From assembly GCA_964414785.1 (NCBI GenBank), contig CAYPXZ010000004.1, forward strand, positions 84,037-148,036: 64,000 bases of DNA. Reading direction: 5' to 3'. Shown one piece after another: positions 16,807 to 25,294 of the stretch; position 1 is the first letter of the stretch, and the number at the start of each line of letters is the position of its first letter. Made by a program: the position numbers and the translations under genes. This DNA comes from Palsa-1447 sp964414785 (lineage in GTDB: Bacteria > Verrucomicrobiota > Verrucomicrobiia > Opitutales > Opitutaceae). The notes beneath the pieces are model-generated. The model saw only the letters and a program-made list of their open reading frames with translations. It searched no databases and was not told the DNA's origin.

Positions 16807-17277
16807 TCAGGTGTCCTTCTTGACCTCAATCACCTCGATCTCGAAGACGAGCGTCGCGTAGCCTGGGATCCTTGGGGGGCTGCCCCGGCGCCCGTAGGCG
16901 AGCTCGGAGGGCACGATCACGATCCACTTGTCGCCGACCCTCATCAGCTGGAAGATCTGGTCCCAGCCGACGATGACCTCGCTGCGATCGACCCGGAAGC
17001 TGAACGGGTGCTCCTTGTCGAGCTGCTTGTCGAAGACCTTGCCTGAGAGCAGGGAGCCCACGTAGGTGACGCCGACCTTGTCGCCCGGCTGCAGGAGCGG
17101 GCCCTTGCCCGCCACCTCGACCACATAGCGCAGCCCGGTGAACGTCTTCTTCGCGTCGGGCCACCGCTTCTCGACAATGTCGAGGTCGTCGGGAGGCAGC
17201 TTCTCGCGCTGCGCGTGAAGGAGGACGGGGCCTGCGAAAAGGGCTAAGGCGACTGCGGCGAACCGGATTGGGGCCAT
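16807..17277 (-). CDS. FKBP-type peptidyl-prolyl cis-trans isomerase, exported
   Basis: 156 aa. A signal peptide (MAPIRFAAVALALFAG through LLHAQ) precedes a single FKBP domain: GDKVGVTYVGSLLSGKVFDK, then FSFRVDRSEVIVGWDQIFQL, GDKWIVIVPSELAYG and the final strand TLVFEIEVIEVKKD. These are the usual active-site features (YVG, F-D, VIxGW, AYG). Periplasmic proline isomerase or chaperone. ATG 17277 is preferred over ATG 17295 because it gives a compact signal peptide. The next gene upstream on the same strand ends 33 bp away, so the two may be cotranscribed. Confidence 0.9.
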   Translation of the reverse strand: MAPIRFAAVALALFAGPVLLHAQREKLPPDDLDIVEKRWPDAKKTFTGLRYVVEVAGKGPLLQPGDKVGVTYVGSLLSGKVFDKQLDKEHPFSFRVDRSEVIVGWDQIFQLMRVGDKWIVIVPSELAYGRRGSPPRIPGYATLVFEIEVIEVKKDT

Positions 17278-17310
17278 GGTGGGACTAAGCTGCAAAGGCC
17301 CGAGCCTAGG

Positions 17311-17916
17311 TCAAGTTGCCAGCTTGACCGACGGGTGGGCGGCGATGAGGCGAAGTCCGCGCTCGAGCAGCGTCTTGCCGGGCTCCATCCGGTGCCACGG
17401 CGAGGCGCCCGAGGGATGCGGCAGGGGGATGCAGTCCGCCTCGCGGCCGGCGAGGCTCACCCTGAAGCTCCTTCCGACGACATCCTGGAGCGGCGCCGGC
17501 TCCAGGAACCGCAGGATCGCAAGCTTGCCGACCGGGATCACCAGGGTCGGCCTGAGGATCCTGAACTCGCGCTCCAGCCAATGGGAGCAGGCTTCGACCT
17601 CGGCGGGGTCGGGCACCCGGTCGCCGCCCTTGGGGTGCTTGCCGGGGAAGCAGCGGCAGACCGCCGCGAAATAGACGCGGTTTCGGACGTCCTCCTCGTT
17701 CCAGCCCAGGGCGCCGGAGAACCACTTGAAGAGCGTCTTGCCCGCCGTCCACGCAAAGGGCCTGCCGAGGATGGGCTCCTTGTCGCCGGGCGCCTGGCCC
17801 ACGAGCATGATTCCGCTCTCAACCGGGCGGCCGACGACCACCGGCTTGTGCATGCGCGGGCAGCGCGTGCACCGCAGCAGTGCCGCCTGGTGTCTCTGGA
17901 TGGCTGTCGCTGTCAT
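17311..17916 (-). CDS. Uracil-DNA glycosylase superfamily protein (family 4/5-like, Fe-S)
   Basis: 201 aa. It removes uracil or related lesions from DNA. Motif I is VGQAPGDKEPILGRPFAWTA near residue 40, between the family 4 and family 5 consensus. The terminal motif is HPSGASPWHRM. An early CTRCP pair and later Cys residues (CRCFPGKHPKGG, EACSHW) are positioned like the four ligands of the Fe-S cluster of UDG family 4/5. The start needs attention: the first ATG (17914-17916) follows the T-tract of the upstream terminator directly, with no visible ribosome-binding site, and a TTG lies one codon earlier. Internal starts would remove the first Fe-S cysteines. Confidence 0.85.
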   Translation of the reverse strand: MTATAIQRHQAALLRCTRCPRMHKPVVVGRPVESGIMLVGQAPGDKEPILGRPFAWTAGKTLFKWFSGALGWNEEDVRNRVYFAAVCRCFPGKHPKGGDRVPDPAEVEACSHWLEREFRILRPTLVIPVGKLAILRFLEPAPLQDVVGRSFRVSLAGREADCIPLPHPSGASPWHRMEPGKTLLERGLRLIAAHPSVKLAT

Positions 17917-17958
17917 CAAAAAAAAAGGATGGAGGCCCGTTTGGGCTCTCCATCCTTT
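17917..17958 (-). terminator. Intrinsic terminator of the RRM gene
   Basis: Stem AAAGGATGGAG/CTCCATCCTTT (17924-17934 with 17948-17958) plus an inner GCCC/GGGC pairing. On the minus strand it ends in a run of ten T (complement of 17917-17926). It lies between the RRM gene stop and the glycosylase start, abutting the latter. Confidence 0.9.
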
Positions 17959-17982
17959 GCAAAATCTCGCTGTGCGCGGGTC

Positions 17983-18357
17983 TTAGTAACGACGCTCGCC
18001 GCGGTCGCTGCGACCGCCGCCGCCGCCACCGAAGCCACGACCGCCGCCGCCGCCGCCGAAGCCGCGACCGCCGCCGCCGCCGCCGAAGCCGCCGCTGGGG
18101 CGATCTTCCTTCGGACGGGCCTCATTGACCGTCAGCTGACGGCCTCCGAGCTCGACGCCATTGACCTTCTCAGCCGCAACCTTGGCCTCTTCGGCCGTGC
18201 CCATGGTCACGAAGGCGAAACCGCGCGGGCGGCCCGTCATCTTGTCCATAGCGACGTAAACGTCGGTAACGGTGCCGAATTGACCAAAATGCGAGCGGAG
18301 CTCGTCTTCAGTCGTTTTGAACGAGAGATTTCCAACGTATAGTTTGGAATTGCTCAT
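17983..18357 (-). CDS. Glycine-rich RNA-binding protein, single RRM
   Basis: 124 aa. One RRM domain at residues 4-80 with RNP2 (KLYVGNL) and RNP1 (RGFAFVTM), both with the aromatic residues that stack on RNA. A low-complexity tail of Gly/Arg/Phe repeats follows and ends SDRGERRY. This is the bacterial counterpart of cold-inducible glycine-rich RRM proteins, likely an RNA chaperone. The tail is encoded by three 27-bp direct repeats. The gene is monocistronic: a strong terminator follows and a 197-bp gap lies upstream. Confidence 0.93.
   Translation of the reverse strand: MSNSKLYVGNLSFKTTEDELRSHFGQFGTVTDVYVAMDKMTGRPRGFAFVTMGTAEEAKVAAEKVNGVELGGRQLTVNEARPKEDRPSGGFGGGGGGRGFGGGGGGRGFGGGGGGRSDRGERRY
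18011..18091. repeat. Three 27-bp direct repeats in the RRM gene tail
   Basis: Three consecutive 27-bp units of CGACC(GCC)n type encode R-G-F-G6-type repeats. Units two and three are identical and unit one differs at two bases. Copy number is likely to vary by slippage. Confidence 0.8.
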
Positions 18358-18554
18358 GATGTGATGTTCGTAGAGCCACCGTCCGCTGCCAGTCCGTTCC
18401 CACCGTCGGGTTTCGAAATCATCACTTGAGCAAACCGCTCAGCCAACGACTCACCAGAAGCTGTCACCAAAACGCTATCTCTAACGATGGATGTAACCTG
18501 CATGCTTGCGACGCGGGCGCAAGAACAAACGGTGCCCCGGGCAAAGGGGGCCGT

Positions 18555-19082
18555 TTAGGCCCCCTTGAGGCCCCCGAGCGCGGAATGGGTCCAATCGTTG
18601 AGGATGTCCTTCTCGTAGCGGAGCGGGTCGTCCTCCGGGAAGGCCATGCGGGTGTCAAAGCCCAGGTCCACGATGTCCTCCGACCCCTGCCTAACCACCT
18701 TGCCTGCCGGGTCCGTGACCGAGTAGGTGAACTTGAACGCCGGCGGGTAGACGGCCTTGACGATGCGCACGTTCTCCCACTGGACGCCGTGCCAGGGCTC
18801 GTAGTTGCCGGCCAGGTGGATGTCCGTGAACACGACCTTCAGCCTGTAGCCGTCGGGAAGCATCTGGTCCGCCCTGTAGACGATATAGCTGCGGATGTTG
18901 GACAATATCGCGTCGCGGCCCTTCTCCGTGGGCGTGTAGGCGTCCCTCACGTCCCTGAAGTTCTCGGGATGGTCGAAGACCACCTCGGTCTTCCTCGCGG
19001 CGGCGGCGTTGTCGGTCGCCTGGGTCGCGCAACCGGCGACCAATCCTAGGAGCGCCATCGAAAGCAGGTTGATCGTCTTCAT
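18555..19082 (-). CDS. DUF3016 lipoprotein
   Basis: 175 aa. A short signal sequence with lipobox (MKTINLLSMALLGLVAGC) predicts a lipoprotein acylated at Cys18. The mature domain fits DUF3016: VVFDHPENFRDVRDAY, RADQMLPDGYRLKVVFTDIH, LAGNYEPWHG and a TDPAGKVVRQGSEDIVDLGF beta hairpin. Function is unknown; members are small periplasmic or outer-membrane-associated proteins. It is divergent from malQ, with about 160 bp between them that should carry both promoters. Confidence 0.82.
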   Translation of the reverse strand: MKTINLLSMALLGLVAGCATQATDNAAAARKTEVVFDHPENFRDVRDAYTPTEKGRDAILSNIRSYIVYRADQMLPDGYRLKVVFTDIHLAGNYEPWHGVQWENVRIVKAVYPPAFKFTYSVTDPAGKVVRQGSEDIVDLGFDTRMAFPEDDPLRYEKDILNDWTHSALGGLKGA

Positions 19083-19245
19083 GGGAATGTTCCTTTGTTG
19101 TCTCGTGCCGGGGCCACCCTACCCCGGGGGAATCGGGGGATCCCAGCTCCTTGTGGCGCCACTATAGCGCCCCAATGCCGCCTTTTCCACTGGTTCCGTT
19201 CGTTTTTGGGCTTCGCCCCGGCGGGGTCCGCGCCAAGATGGCCCC

Positions 19246-20826
19246 ATGTCACCTGGACCGAATGGCAACGGAGGGCTGTTTGACTGGCTATCGTCGAGGT
19301 CGGCGGGAATCCTCCTGCACCCGACAAGCCTGCCGGGGTCGCAGGGCATCGGCACCCTGGACGGCGCCGCGGTCCGCTTCCTCGACCTCCTGCAGGCCGC
19401 CGGGATGTCGTGGTGGCAGGTCTGCCCTCTGGGCCCCACCGGCTACGGCGACTCCCCCTACCAGTGCTTCTCGGCGTTCGCGGGCAACCCCTACCTGATC
19501 GACCTCCAGGACTTTGTATCAAGGAAGCTGCTGACCTCGGACGAGATCGCGCCGCTCGCCGGCGGCGGCTCGGGGCCGGTCGACTTCGGGTCTCTCTACC
19601 AGCTCAAGTGGCCGCTGCTACGCCGCGCGTTCGACCGCTACAAGCTGGCGGGTTACCCTCCTCTGGGAGCCGAGGGCCACGAGGCCTTCAACGCGGCGCA
19701 GGCCTCCTGGCTCAAGCCCTACGCGTGGTTCCGCGCCCTGAAGGACCATTTTGGCGGGCGGGCGTGGTGGGAGTGGCCCGCGGAGGGCCGGTCGGTCAAG
19801 GGCCTCAACGCCCGCCTGCGTTCCAAGCTTCGCGACGAGGTGGCCGCGCACCAGTTCTACCAGTACGCCTTCTTCTCGCAGTGGCGCAGGATACGGGCCG
19901 AGGCCTCCAAGCGCGGGATCGGCATCATCGGCGACATCCCCATCTTCGTCGCGGCGGACTCGGCCGACGCGTGGGCCAACCCCGGGCTCTTCGAGCTCGG
20001 CGAGGACGGGCGTCCGATCGCGGTCGCGGGCGTCCCCCCCGACTATTTTTCGGCGGACGGCCAGCTCTGGGGCAACCCGTTGTACCGCTGGGACGCCCAC
20101 GCGAAGGACGGCTACTCATGGTGGAAGGACCGCCTTCGCGCGTCGTTCGGGATGTGCGATGTCGTCCGGATCGACCATTTCCGCGGCTTCGACGCGTACT
20201 GGCGGGTCCCCTTCCCGGCGAAGAACGCGAGGTCCGGGGAGTGGAGGCCGGGCCCCGGGCTCGATTTCTTCCGCGCCGTCAGCAAGGAGTTCCCGGACGC
20301 CAAGATCATCGCCGAGGACCTGGGGCTGATGACGCCGTCGGTGGAAGCGCTCCTCGCGGGCACGGGCCTGCCGGGGATGGCCGTCCTGCAGTTCGCATTC
20401 GGGGGGGACGCGAAGAATTCCTACCTCCCCCACAACCTGAGGAGGAACGGCGTCGTCTACCCGGGCACCCACGACAACGACACCACGCTCGGGTGGTACG
20501 CCTTGGCGGACGAGAAGACGCATGACCATGTCCGCCGCTACCTGCGGGTCGACGGCAAGGAGGTCGGATGGGACTTCATCCGCGCGGCCTACTCGGCCGT
20601 CAGCAGGATGGCCCTCATCCCGATGCAGGACCTTCTGAGCCTCGGATCGGAGGCGCGGCTCAATTCACCGGGGAAACCCGAGGGCAACTGGCGCTGGCGC
20701 CTCAAGGACGGGGACATGGAGAGGATGGTCGCGGGCGGGACGGCCGCGTACCTCGCCGAATTGGCGGAGCTCACCGGGCGGGAGCCCCAAGGGACGCCTC
20801 CCCCGGGAAAAGCACGCCGGATTTGA
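19246..20826 (+). CDS. malQ: 4-alpha-glucanotransferase (amylomaltase, GH77)
   Basis: 526 aa, normal length for the short bacterial GH77 form. It transfers alpha-1,4-glucan segments between malto-oligosaccharides. The start GILLHPTSLPG is typical. The catalytic residues are visible: nucleophile D310 in VVRIDHFRGF, acid/base E357 in IIAEDLG, and transition-state D410 in GTHDNDTT. Substrate-cleft text QVCPLGPTGYGDSPYQ is also conserved. The ATG at 19246 is the first sensible start. The presence of malQ suggests glycogen or maltodextrin turnover; no other glycogen gene is in the window. Confidence 0.96.
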   Translation: MSPGPNGNGGLFDWLSSRSAGILLHPTSLPGSQGIGTLDGAAVRFLDLLQAAGMSWWQVCPLGPTGYGDSPYQCFSAFAGNPYLIDLQDFVSRKLLTSDEIAPLAGGGSGPVDFGSLYQLKWPLLRRAFDRYKLAGYPPLGAEGHEAFNAAQASWLKPYAWFRALKDHFGGRAWWEWPAEGRSVKGLNARLRSKLRDEVAAHQFYQYAFFSQWRRIRAEASKRGIGIIGDIPIFVAADSADAWANPGLFELGEDGRPIAVAGVPPDYFSADGQLWGNPLYRWDAHAKDGYSWWKDRLRASFGMCDVVRIDHFRGFDAYWRVPFPAKNARSGEWRPGPGLDFFRAVSKEFPDAKIIAEDLGLMTPSVEALLAGTGLPGMAVLQFAFGGDAKNSYLPHNLRRNGVVYPGTHDNDTTLGWYALADEKTHDHVRRYLRVDGKEVGWDFIRAAYSAVSRMALIPMQDLLSLGSEARLNSPGKPEGNWRWRLKDGDMERMVAGGTAAYLAELAELTGREPQGTPPPGKARRI

Positions 20827-20867
20827 AACCGGCGGGACGGCCGATAGGCTGTCCCGCGACCCACTCC

Positions 20868-21140
20868 ATGTTCTCCGAACTCGTACGCCTCGTCAGCCGC
20901 CGCCCCGCCGGGGACTATGAGCGCGGATTCGTGCGCAGCCTCTTCGTCAGGCAGAAGTCGCCGAGGAACCCCCGGGTCGAGCGCGTGATCAAGGCCGGCT
21001 GGGCCGTGATCCTCGTCAAGAGCGCCGCCGTCGTCTGGCTGTTCGACCGCTACCACGTCCCGGTGAACCCGGTCTGGGTGATCGCCCCGACGGTCGCGTT
21101 CGCGGCGCTGTGCACGATGGTCTACCTGCTTCGGGACTAG
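20868..21140 (+). CDS. Small two-helix membrane protein
   Basis: 90 aa, not recognised. A basic N-terminal part (FSELVRLVSRRPAGDYERGF) is followed by two hydrophobic helices, AGWAVILVKSAAVVWLF and WVIAPTVAFAALCTMVYLL, separated by a short polar turn. The ATG at 20868 follows malQ by 41 bp, and the DUF5069-gluconokinase gene begins 18 bp after the stop, so it probably belongs to the same transcript. Function unknown. Confidence 0.6.
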   Translation: MFSELVRLVSRRPAGDYERGFVRSLFVRQKSPRNPRVERVIKAGWAVILVKSAAVVWLFDRYHVPVNPVWVIAPTVAFAALCTMVYLLRD

Positions 21141-21158
21141 GTCCGAACCCCCCACCCC

Positions 21159-22112
21159 ATGCCCCGCGTCATCGGCCTGAGGAGCCCCCACGCAAAGGTA
21201 GGGCGCATTGTCGTCTTCGGGCGGATGCTCGACAAGATCCGCCTCCACGCCCGGGGGGCCCTCCCCGCCGAGTACCAGCCGAACCTGGGCGATGCCAGGC
21301 CACCGCTCTTCGACGGGCGGTGCTGCCGCTTCCTCGGCGTCGCCTACGGCGCGCTTCGGGAGCGCACGCTCGAGGGGGGCTGCGACGAGGAGATCCTCGC
21401 CTGGGCGCACGCCCACGGCTCGCCCCGGACCGACGAGGAATGCCTCATCTGGAACCAGTTCATAACGAAGATCGGGTGGCGCGACGACCGGAGCGACATT
21501 GTCCGGCAGCGCGCCGTGGAATACGGGCTTGGCGACGCGCGGACCGAGACGTTCTGCGAGCTCCTCGACGTGGACGAGGGCCGGGCACCCGGCGCCACCC
21601 GCTCCTGGGAGGCTCCTCCCCTCTCCGTCGTCATCGTCATGGGGGTCTCCGGGTGCGGGAAGACAACCGTGGGGCGCATCCTGGCCGAGAGGCTCCGCTG
21701 GGAGTTCCTCGAGGCGGACGAGCTGCATCCGCCCTCCAACATAGCGAAGATGGCCGCGGGTACGCCCCTTGACGACGCGGACCGCGCGCCGTGGCTTTCC
21801 GCGGTGCGCGCCGGCATCGAGGCGTGCACGGCGCGCGGAAGGAAGACCGTCGTCGCGTGCTCGGCGCTCAGGCAGGCGTACCGCCTCGCCCTCGCGCCCG
21901 ATCCGTCCGACACCCGGTTCGCCCACCTGAGCGGCGACTTCGCGCTCATCAGGGGCCGCCTGGGCGGGCGGAGCGGGCACTTCATGAAGGAGGGCCTCCT
22001 GAAGTCCCAGTTCGAGGCCCTCGAGGCGCCCGCCGACGCCCTCTCGCTCGACGCCTCGCTGGCGCCCGATGTATTAATAAATAGGATACTTAACGTCCTC
22101 GGCCTCCCATGA
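21159..22112 (+). CDS. DUF5069-gluconokinase fusion
   Basis: 317 aa with two domains. Residues 1-148 are a DUF5069 domain (GLRSPHAKVGRIVVFGRMLD, RCCRFLGVAYG, LLDVDEGR), homologous to the free protein at 6079-6531. Residues 155-317 are a GntK-type gluconokinase: P-loop GVSGCGKT at 162-169, then FLEADELHPPSNIAKMAAGT, LDDADRAPWL, VVACSALRQAYR and a C-terminal FEALEAP. The kinase would phosphorylate D-gluconate to 6-phosphogluconate with ATP. The role of the N-terminal domain is unknown. The stop overlaps the penicillin-acylase start (ATGA), showing coupled translation. No gluconate permease is nearby. Confidence 0.88.
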   Translation: MPRVIGLRSPHAKVGRIVVFGRMLDKIRLHARGALPAEYQPNLGDARPPLFDGRCCRFLGVAYGALRERTLEGGCDEEILAWAHAHGSPRTDEECLIWNQFITKIGWRDDRSDIVRQRAVEYGLGDARTETFCELLDVDEGRAPGATRSWEAPPLSVVIVMGVSGCGKTTVGRILAERLRWEFLEADELHPPSNIAKMAAGTPLDDADRAPWLSAVRAGIEACTARGRKTVVACSALRQAYRLALAPDPSDTRFAHLSGDFALIRGRLGGRSGHFMKEGLLKSQFEALEAPADALSLDASLAPDVLINRILNVLGLP

Positions 22113-24523
22113 CGAACCACCCAACAGCCCGACGGGTGCTCCGGCTGGCGGCGGTGCTCGCGGCCCTGCTGGCGCTCGGGGCCGCGGGGGCCGGCCTCTG
22201 GTTCAGGGGCAGGATCGCCGCGTGCCTGCCGAGGCTCGACGGGGCGTGGTCGCTGCGCGGCCTTGCCGCGCCGGTGAAGGTTTCGCGCGACGGCCTCGGC
22301 ATCCCGACCGTCGCCGGCGCCAGCCGCCTCGATGTCGCGCGGGCAACCGGCTGGCTCCATGCGCAGGACCGGTTCTTCCAGATGGACACGCTGCGCCGAA
22401 GGGGCGCGGGGGAACTCTCGGAGCTCTTCGGGCCGGCGGCCCTCCAGCTGGACCGGGAGGCAAGGATGCACGGCTTCAGGCGCCTTGCGCGCGAGGTCCT
22501 CGCCCGCGAAACCCCGGCGCGGCGCGCCCTTGCCGCGGCCTACGCGGAAGGGGTCAACGACGGGCTCGCGGCCCTCGGCGCCAAGCCCTGGGAGTACGTC
22601 GTCCTCAGGACGCAGCCCCGTGCCTGGCTTCCCGAGGACTGCATCCTGATCACGTACGCGATGACGCTCGACCTGCAGGAGGGCACGGGCCACTACGTGC
22701 GCAGCCTCGCGACCCTTCGCGACACGCTTGGCCCGGCTTCCCTCGCCTTCTTCGCCCCGGTATCGACCGAGGCCGACGCAGCCCTCGACGGCAGCCACCT
22801 GCCGCCGCCGCCCGTACCGCCGGCATACGAGGTGGACCTGCGCAAGCGCCCGGCCGATGACGGGGAAACCACTACCCGGGCGGCCGCGCCCGGCGCGTGG
22901 ACCGAAGACCAGGCCCCCGGGTCCAATAGCTTCGCCGTGGCCGGGGCGCTCTCGGCCGGCGGCGGGGCCATGGTGGCCAACGACACCCACCTGCACCTCG
23001 GGGTGCCCAACATCTGGTACAGGATCTCGCTCCAGTGGCCGGGACACGAGGAGACGGGCGCGACGATACCCGGCTCTCCCCTCCTTGTCGCCGGGAGCAC
23101 GGGGCGCATCGCCTGGGGTTTCACGAATTCCAACGCCGGCGTCGGGGACGTCATCCTGGTCAACCCGAGCGTCTCGCCCGATTTGTACCACGGACCGGAC
23201 AACGGGGCCCTCGTCGCCTATGAGCGCCGGACGGAGTCCGTGCCCGTGCGCGGGGCGAAGCCGGTCGGCATGGAATTCACGTGGACCGCGTGGGGACCCG
23301 TCGTCGGTGACGGCCCCCATGGGCGCAAGCTTGTCTTCCACTGGACCGAGGACGACCCCGCCGCCACCAACATGGACATCCTGGAGCTCGAGGACGCGCC
23401 GGACGCCCTGGCGGCGGTCGCCGTGGCCCACCACGTCGGGATCCCCCTCCAGAACTTCGTCGTCGCCGACTCCGGCGGCCACATCGCGTGGACGGTCGCC
23501 GGGGCCGTCCCGAGGAGGGTGGGCTACGACGGGCGCCTGCCCGTCACATGGGCGTTCGGCGACCGCCGCTGGGACGGGTTCCTCCCCTCAGGCGACATTC
23601 CCGCGGTCGTCGACCCGGCCGACGGCATCCTTTGGACGGCCAACAACCGCATCGTCGGAGGCAAGGCCCTTGGCGCCCTCGGCGACTCGGGCTATGCGAT
23701 CGCGGCCCGGGCGCGCCAGATCCGGGACGACCTGGTCGAGCTCGGGCGCGGCTCAAGGCCGGCGGTCCCCGCCGACCTCCTGGCCATCCAGCTCGACGAC
23801 AGGGCCACGCTCCTTGAAACCTGGCACGCGCTGCTCGTCGACACCCTGCGCCCGGAGCTTGTCGCCCGGAAGTCCTCCCGCGCGGACATCCTGCGGGGCA
23901 TCCAGAAATGGGAGGGGCGTGCGGACACGGGCTCGGTCAGCTACCGGGTCGTGCGCGCCTTCAGGCTCGCGGTCGCCCACCGGGTCTTCGACCCCATCTT
24001 CGCCCCGTGCGTCGAGCAGGACCCTGACTTCAACTGGGCGAAGTTCAACTACGAGCAGCCCCTCGAGACGATCCTAAGGGAGCGGCCGACCCATCTCCTC
24101 GACCCCGCGTTCGCCACGTGGGACGACCTGCTCGCGGCGGCCGTGGACGACGTCTCGGCGCTTTACCGGAGAGAGGGCGCGGACCCCTCGCGCGCCACCT
24201 GGGGGGAGCGCAACACCGCGAGGATAGGCCATCCCCTCGCGCGCAACCTCCCCTCCTGGCTCTCCGGCTGGCTCAGCATGCCCTTCGAGCCGCTGGCAGG
24301 GGACTCCAACATGCCGCGGATCCAGGAGCCCTCGTTCGGGGCCAGCATGCGGTTCGTCGTCTCGCCGGGGCGCGAGGCGCAGGGCATCTTCCACATGCCG
24401 GGCGGGGAATGCTCGAACCCCCTCTCCCCGTACTTCCGCGCGGGCCACGGGGCCTGGGTCCGCGGCGAGCCCACCGCGTTCCTGCCCGGCGCGCCCGAGC
24501 ACTCGCTCGCGCTCAACCCGTGA
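22109..24523 (+). CDS. Penicillin acylase family protein (Ntn hydrolase)
   Basis: 804 aa. A signal anchor near the N-terminus (residues 10-31) predicts export. The proenzyme should cleave itself before S272 in APGSNSFAVAG, which becomes the beta-chain N-terminal nucleophile. Downstream text fits the family: VANDTHLHLGVPNIWY, NSNAGVGDVILVN and PFEPLAGDSNMPRI. The N-terminal RDGLGIPTVAGASRLDVARA plus WLHAQDRFFQMD is also typical. Known members hydrolyse amide bonds of beta-lactams, acyl-homoserine lactones or N-acyl amino acids; the substrate here cannot be read. It overlaps the upstream kinase by four bases. Confidence 0.92.
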   Translation: MTNHPTARRVLRLAAVLAALLALGAAGAGLWFRGRIAACLPRLDGAWSLRGLAAPVKVSRDGLGIPTVAGASRLDVARATGWLHAQDRFFQMDTLRRRGAGELSELFGPAALQLDREARMHGFRRLAREVLARETPARRALAAAYAEGVNDGLAALGAKPWEYVVLRTQPRAWLPEDCILITYAMTLDLQEGTGHYVRSLATLRDTLGPASLAFFAPVSTEADAALDGSHLPPPPVPPAYEVDLRKRPADDGETTTRAAAPGAWTEDQAPGSNSFAVAGALSAGGGAMVANDTHLHLGVPNIWYRISLQWPGHEETGATIPGSPLLVAGSTGRIAWGFTNSNAGVGDVILVNPSVSPDLYHGPDNGALVAYERRTESVPVRGAKPVGMEFTWTAWGPVVGDGPHGRKLVFHWTEDDPAATNMDILELEDAPDALAAVAVAHHVGIPLQNFVVADSGGHIAWTVAGAVPRRVGYDGRLPVTWAFGDRRWDGFLPSGDIPAVVDPADGILWTANNRIVGGKALGALGDSGYAIAARARQIRDDLVELGRGSRPAVPADLLAIQLDDRATLLETWHALLVDTLRPELVARKSSRADILRGIQKWEGRADTGSVSYRVVRAFRLAVAHRVFDPIFAPCVEQDPDFNWAKFNYEQPLETILRERPTHLLDPAFATWDDLLAAAVDDVSALYRREGADPSRATWGERNTARIGHPLARNLPSWLSGWLSMPFEPLAGDSNMPRIQEPSFGASMRFVVSPGREAQGIFHMPGGECSNPLSPYFRAGHGAWVRGEPTAFLPGAPEHSLALNP

Positions 24524-24594
24524 CCCCGCGTCCCCCGGATGAATTGAATTGTCCGGACGCGCGCATAAGGGCTTAGTTTTGGCATTTGAGCGCC

Positions 24595-25287
24595 ATGAAG
24601 AAAAAGAAGCGCAGCCTGAACGTCTTCTTCGCCGGCGAGCTCTTCAACCTCAAGCACCTGATCGGCAACGCCTACCTCGCCGAGGCCATCTACGAGAAGT
24701 CCCACGGGACGTACCTCTGCCAGCTCCCCCAGGACTTCGACCCGAGGGGGACGACCCCGCGGACGATCCGCGACCACCACATCCGCTCGCTCGTCGGTTG
24801 CGACCTTGCGCTCTTCAGCTTCGACGGACCCGACCTCGACAGCGGCACGCTCGCCGAGTTCATGATCGCCAAGTTCGCGGACATCCCGTCCGTCATCCTG
24901 CGCAGCGACCGGCGCGGCGCCGGCAGCCGGACCTCGCAGTGGAACCCGATGGCGAACTACTACCCGAGGACGGCCATCCTCTCGCTGGACGGGCTCGGCT
25001 CCTACAAGGCGATCCTCAAGAAGCGCCACCGCAAGATCGACGAGGTCATCCGCCTGGCGGGGCAGCATAGCTCGGCCGACGCCCAGAGGATGTGCGACGA
25101 CGTCGCGGCGGCGGTCGTCAGGGCCTTTGACCGGGTCCGGGAGATGCCCCCGGTCATGCCGCGGCACCTGCGCGAGGAGGTCTACAACTGGCTGCCGATG
25201 ATGCCCGGCCTGCGCGGCAAGGAGAAGGCACTCCGCAAGGAGTTCGAGCACTACCTCGAGCAGAAGGTGCAGCGGGACCTCCTCTGA
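24595..25287 (+). CDS. Nucleoside 2-deoxyribosyltransferase-like protein
   Basis: 230 aa. N-terminal text LNVFFAGELFNLKHLIGNAY, with the later GCDLALFSFDGPDLDSGT and AEFMIAKFADIPSVILRSD, matches the nucleoside 2-deoxyribosyltransferase fold (phosphate-binding region, active-site acidic residues, then the final Rossmann strand). It may exchange bases or hydrolyse deoxynucleosides. A TTG one ORF start earlier (24586) is possible, but ATG 24595 is preferred. It sits 8 bp before upp, and the two are therefore likely cotranscribed in pyrimidine or nucleoside salvage. Helical C-terminus of ~70 residues is unusual and unexplained. Confidence 0.72.
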   Translation: MKKKKRSLNVFFAGELFNLKHLIGNAYLAEAIYEKSHGTYLCQLPQDFDPRGTTPRTIRDHHIRSLVGCDLALFSFDGPDLDSGTLAEFMIAKFADIPSVILRSDRRGAGSRTSQWNPMANYYPRTAILSLDGLGSYKAILKKRHRKIDEVIRLAGQHSSADAQRMCDDVAAAVVRAFDRVREMPPVMPRHLREEVYNWLPMMPGLRGKEKALRKEFEHYLEQKVQRDLL

Positions 25288-25294
25288 CTCTCCC

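Noticed and set aside
18011..18091. CRISPR-like short direct repeats
   Set aside because: The repeats are contiguous, lack spacers and encode the Gly-rich tail of the RRM protein.
21344..23482. Minus-strand 712-codon frame opposite gluconokinase and penicillin acylase
   Set aside because: Antisense shadow with low-complexity composition and no domain text.
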